Shown: in pieces, positions 15,430-16,418 of the stretch
Layout: every line of letters starts with the position of its first letter
How positions within the stretch are numbered: the stretch's first letter is position 1
DNA from: Bacillota bacterium
GTDB taxonomy: Bacteria; Bacillota; Bacilli; Alicyclobacillales; SLC66
Assembly (NCBI GenBank): GCA_021846145.1
Contig: JAJZCJ010000042.1
Location: 1-16,418, forward strand
Direction: 5' to 3'
Length of the DNA stretch: 16,418 nucleotides
Made by a program: the position numbers and the translations under genes
Notes under the pieces: model-generated
Seen by the model: the letters and a program-made list of their open reading frames with translations, nothing else
Databases searched by the model: none
Told to the model about the DNA's origin: nothing

Positions 15430-16385
15430 TGGATAAAATCGAGGAATTGCTTGCAGAGAATTCGCAGTTTAACGATAAAGAAAAATCCTATCTTCGGCAA
15501 ATGACGGATTTCATTCCGCATATTGCAAATGTGAGCGGTGCTGATGTTTTTATCGATATTCCGCTTGTGAACGGAAATGCGCTGGTGCTTGCGGAAGCGA
15601 AACCGACAACGGCAAAGTCCTTGTACCACGATACAGTTGTTGGACTCGTTGCAGATTCAGAGCAAGAACCAGGTGTGGCTAAAGTGCATCGTGATGGTTT
15701 GCCGGTAATGGAATCTGATGGAGTCAGCCAGGAGGGCATACAACTTCGTCAGAATGTGGTTCCCTTGTATTCACCTGGTTCAAACAAGGTGATTGGCTCG
15801 CTGATTTTAGAGAGGGATATTACGTCTCTTGTGGCTGAGCAAAAAGCGCGTGAGGAAGCAGAGAAGGCAGAAACGATGATGCAGAACGTTTTGCGGGGTG
15901 TGAACCAAGCGACGGATGACGTCAAGCGTTCGATCGATAATATGACAAATATTTCCCAAGAGTTGGCTGCCTCAGCCGAGGAGATCGCCGCCACTCATGA
16001 AGGGTTGTCGCAAAACAGTCAGGAAATACAGAAGCAGCTAAGTGGTTTGAAAGAGGTTCTTACCTTCATCGATCAAGTGTCATCAAAAACCCACCTGTTG
16101 GGACTTAATGCGGCGATTGAATCGGCGCGTCTTTCAAGCATGCAGCATGGGTTTAACGTGATTGCTAGTGAAATTCGCAAGCTGGCCAGTCACGTTAAGG
16201 ACTCGGCAGGGGAGATTGGGACTGTTGTAGCCGGGCTGTTAAGTATATCGTCAAACATGTTCGAAGAGATTCGGGATGTTACGAAAGCGACTGAGATACA
16301 GGCAATGCGACTGCAGGATCTCAGTGAACAAATGGTGCAGGTCAATGACGCTACTGAAGATCTCATCAGCGTGATGAACCAATAG
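15429..16385 (+). CDS. Soluble methyl-accepting chemotaxis-type protein with EutW-like sensor domain
   Basis: A 318-residue protein without membrane segments. Residues ~1-135 form a sensor domain homologous to that of the kinase at 11139 (GADVFID, AEAKPTTAKSLYHDTVVG, EPGV, QNVVPLY, GSLILERDI). A coiled coil then leads to a short MCP signalling hairpin with tip QVSSKTHLLGLNAAIESAR (~216-234) and GFNVIASEIRKLA, close to the chemoreceptor consensus. It should interact with CheA/CheW. Only a short cytoplasmic hairpin is present, as in other small soluble receptors. GTG at 15429 is chosen because the G-rich run ends seven bases before it and it aligns with the kinase N-terminus. ATG at 15396 lies in the transposase relic and precedes the ribosome site. 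Confidence 0.87.
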   Translation: MDKIEELLAENSQFNDKEKSYLRQMTDFIPHIANVSGADVFIDIPLVNGNALVLAEAKPTTAKSLYHDTVVGLVADSEQEPGVAKVHRDGLPVMESDGVSQEGIQLRQNVVPLYSPGSNKVIGSLILERDITSLVAEQKAREEAEKAETMMQNVLRGVNQATDDVKRSIDNMTNISQELAASAEEIAATHEGLSQNSQEIQKQLSGLKEVLTFIDQVSSKTHLLGLNAAIESARLSSMQHGFNVIASEIRKLASHVKDSAGEIGTVVAGLLSISSNMFEEIRDVTKATEIQAMRLQDLSEQMVQVNDATEDLISVMNQ

Positions 16386-16418
16386 AAATGTAAACGAAAA
16401 ACCCTGTAAACACTGGGG

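Noticed and set aside
16392..16418. Terminator after the chemotaxis gene (ACCC...TGGGG)
   Set aside because: The arms pair only imperfectly and the window ends before any T-run could be seen, so it cannot be called.

Overview
This window holds most of an ethanolamine-utilisation (eut) bacterial microcompartment (BMC) locus, all on the + strand. The host is most likely a low- to mid-GC Firmicute of the Bacilli type. The clues are strong purine-rich Shine-Dalgarno sites, frequent GTG and TTG starts, and EutV-type ANTAR antitermination instead of the EutR activator of enterobacteria. I cannot name the genus from the sequence alone.

Layout. At 1-412 lies the 3' part of an ANTAR response regulator (EutV). 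It is followed by a short leader (413-527) with a hexaloop hairpin that overlaps an intrinsic terminator, the classic EutV-controlled switch. The tightly packed operon follows: eutA (reactivase), eutB and eutC (ethanolamine ammonia-lyase), eutL (trimeric shell), a EutK-like BMC protein with a C-terminal extension, a CoA-acylating acetaldehyde dehydrogenase, an IS110 transposase remnant, three tandem near-identical hexameric shell genes, pduL-type phosphotransacylase, a flavoprotein-like eut protein, eutN (pentameric vertex), a fourth divergent hexameric shell gene, and a malate dehydrogenase. After it come a sensor histidine kinase (EutW-like), an APC-family permease, an SDR oxidoreductase, a decayed transposase gene, and a soluble methyl-accepting chemotaxis protein.

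How it fits together. The permease plausibly imports ethanolamine. Inside the shell EutBC makes acetaldehyde and ammonia, the aldehyde dehydrogenase makes acetyl-CoA and NADH, and PduL makes acetyl-phosphate while regenerating CoA. EutA reactivates the B12 enzyme. No alcohol dehydrogenase of the EutG type, EutD, EutH, EutT, EutJ, EutQ or EutS is visible. The malate dehydrogenase and the SDR are the only other NAD(P) oxidoreductases present, so redox balancing may differ from the textbook pathway.

The most interesting observation is that the N-terminal sensor domain of the histidine kinase (residues ~1-135) is clearly homologous to the N-terminal domain of the chemotaxis protein at the right end. 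This suggests that one ligand-sensing module feeds both RNA-level operon control and a chemotaxis-type output. Other points are a mosaic gene-conversion pattern in the triplicated shell genes, an unusual pore loop in the fourth shell protein, several candidate cargo-targeting helices, and two transposase relics within the locus.
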